DNA of 14,710 nt from Pseudomonadota bacterium (GTDB lineage: Bacteria; Pseudomonadota; Alphaproteobacteria; Azospirillales; Azospirillaceae). Shown one piece after another: positions 13,763 through 14,710 of the stretch. The translations under genes and the position numbers were made by a program. A model generated the notes under the pieces. The model had not been told where the DNA came from. It did no database searches and was given only the letters and a program-made list of their open reading frames with translations. The stretch lies in assembly GCA_023416195.1 (NCBI GenBank), contig JAEZID010000193.1, forward strand, positions 1 to 14,710. Reading direction: 5' to 3'. Every line of letters begins with the position of its first letter. The stretch's first letter is position 1.

Positions 13763-13792
13763 ATCATACTAATATATTAAAAGGCGGCGCAA
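13763..13792 (-). promoter_or_regulatory. Probable promoter with embedded palindrome for gntR-eda-uxaB
   Basis: On the minus strand, TTGCGC (plus 13787-13792), an 18-base spacer and TATGAT (plus 13763-13768). The spacer contains the perfect palindrome TAATATATTA (13770-13779), in a strikingly AT-rich patch within very GC-rich DNA. A dyad between -35 and -10 is a classic repressor position, so autoregulation by the GntR protein is plausible. Confidence 0.55.
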
Positions 13793-13849
13793 GCGCATTC
13801 CGCAGGGCGCCCCCGTTTGGAAGGCGGCCCGGCGGCGCGCGCATCGCCC

Positions 13850-14710
13850 TCAGGGCTTCACCTCTTCGGGAGCGGACAGGCCGGCCGTGGCGTCGCGGGG
13901 GATGATGGCGCCGCGATGCTGGATGACGATGGCGGCCAGCTTGTGGGCCAGCCTCGCCGCCGCGACCGGGGCTTGACCGGCCAGCCGTCCGGCGAGGTAA
14001 CCGGCGCTGAAGCTGTCGCCGGCCGCCGTGGTGTCCACGACCGTGGCCACGCGCTCGCTGGGGACTTCCACGTTGCCACCGGCACCGGCGACGATGCAGC
14101 CGGGCTGTTCCAGCTTCAGCACGATTTCCGGCACGCCGGCCGAGTGAACGCGCTCCAGCACGGTACCGGCGTCGGGATCGCCGTAGAGGGCGCTCAGATC
14201 CTCCACGCCGGGCAGGGCGATGTCGGTGCGCCGGAGCATGGCGTCGTAGGCGGCCTGCGCCGTCTGCTTGTCCGGCCACAGGCGCGGGCGCCAGTTGGTG
14301 TCGAAGGCGACGCGCCCGCCGCGCTCGCGCAGGCGGTCGAGCAGGGGGAACAGCACCTCGCGGCCCTTGTCCCCCCAGATCGCCAGGCTGATGCCGGAGA
14401 GGTAGAGCAGGTCGTAGCCTTCCAGCGCCGCGATCAGGGCGGGCGATTGCGGCAGCACGAACAGATCGCGGGCCGGGGCGGTGTCGCGCCAGTACAGGAA
14501 GCGGCGTTCGCCCTTGTCGTCGGTCTCGATCATGTAGAGGCCGGGCACGCGGCCGGGCACGCGCAGCACCTGGGCCGTGCCGACCCCTTCGGCGGTCCAG
14601 GCGGCCAGCATGGACTCGCTGTGCGGATCGTCGCCGAGCGCGGTGACATAGTCCACCGGCACGCCCAGCCGCGCCAGATAGACGGCGGTGTTCAGCGTGT
14701 CGCCGCCGAA
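13850..14710 (-). CDS. kdgK: 2-keto-3-deoxygluconate kinase (PfkB family); N-terminus outside the window
   Basis: Phosphorylates 2-keto-3-deoxygluconate (KDG) with ATP to KDPG, the substrate of the aldolase encoded two genes downstream. The frame is open to the right edge; 286 residues are visible against about 300-310, so about 20 are missing. The first visible residues FGGDTLNTAVYLARLG carry the KDG-kinase version of PfkB signature 1. RRFLYWRDTAPAR (about 69-81) and FDTNWRPRLW (about 136-145) match the KDG-binding and hinge regions of KdgK. The second signature VVDTTAAGDSFSAGYL (about 224-239) holds the catalytic Asp232 and the anion hole. It ends with TGA at 13850, 117 bases before the GntR start, with no convincing terminator between, so read-through into the operon is possible in addition to the internal promoter. 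A general sugar kinase is a weaker alternative. Confidence 0.94.
   Translation of the reverse strand, partial: FGGDTLNTAVYLARLGVPVDYVTALGDDPHSESMLAAWTAEGVGTAQVLRVPGRVPGLYMIETDDKGERRFLYWRDTAPARDLFVLPQSPALIAALEGYDLLYLSGISLAIWGDKGREVLFPLLDRLRERGGRVAFDTNWRPRLWPDKQTAQAAYDAMLRRTDIALPGVEDLSALYGDPDAGTVLERVHSAGVPEIVLKLEQPGCIVAGAGGNVEVPSERVATVVDTTAAGDSFSAGYLAGRLAGQAPVAAARLAHKLAAIVIQHRGAIIPRDATAGLSAPEEVKP

Overview
High-GC proteobacterial DNA (roughly two thirds G+C in the genes by eye) with tightly packed, mostly Shine-Dalgarno-led genes. Gene content (hexuronate/KDG cassette with a FadR-type regulator, a MASE1 histidine kinase with a FixJ-type partner, a beta-helix protein with CBM60-like domains) fits an alphaproteobacterium such as Azospirillum. 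That assignment is an inference from overall character, not from a marker gene.

Left part (1-3557, + strand): the 3' part of a glutamate dehydrogenase gene ends in a perfect 10-bp hairpin. It is followed by a translationally overlapping two-component pair: an MASE1-type membrane sensor kinase and a FixJ/NarL-type response regulator with an intact phosphorylation site. Next (3914-6055) is a 713-residue right-handed beta-helix protein with a Thr/Pro linker and two nearly identical CBM60-like domains. It has no N-terminal signal peptide and ends at a strong intrinsic terminator.

Middle part (6056-10742): a loosely packed, regulator-rich segment. It holds a small hypothetical gene, a two-TM mini membrane protein and three related receiver-type proteins. 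Two of the three carry a closely related LuxR/NarL HTH (41 of 54 positions identical by hand). The third is a receiver with no HTH. In all three the phospho-acceptor Asp is replaced (His, Cys, Asn) and the conserved receiver Lys is lost (Thr, Ser, Ser). They therefore look like phosphorylation-independent pseudo-receiver regulators, with one possible HTH-less modulator. A NarL-style 7-2-7 inverted repeat lies in an AT-richer non-coding stretch between two of them. This is the most unusual part of the window.

Right part (10761-14710, - strand): a hexuronate catabolic operon read from the right edge: kdgK (5' end outside the window), a FadR-family GntR regulator with a credible promoter and palindrome, eda, and a uxaB-like tagaturonate reductase gene. 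KdgK and Eda convert KDG via KDPG to pyruvate and glyceraldehyde-3-phosphate. The uxaB copy carries an in-frame amber codon near its 5' end and a one-base deletion in the middle. As written it is a recent pseudogene, or it contains two sequence errors.
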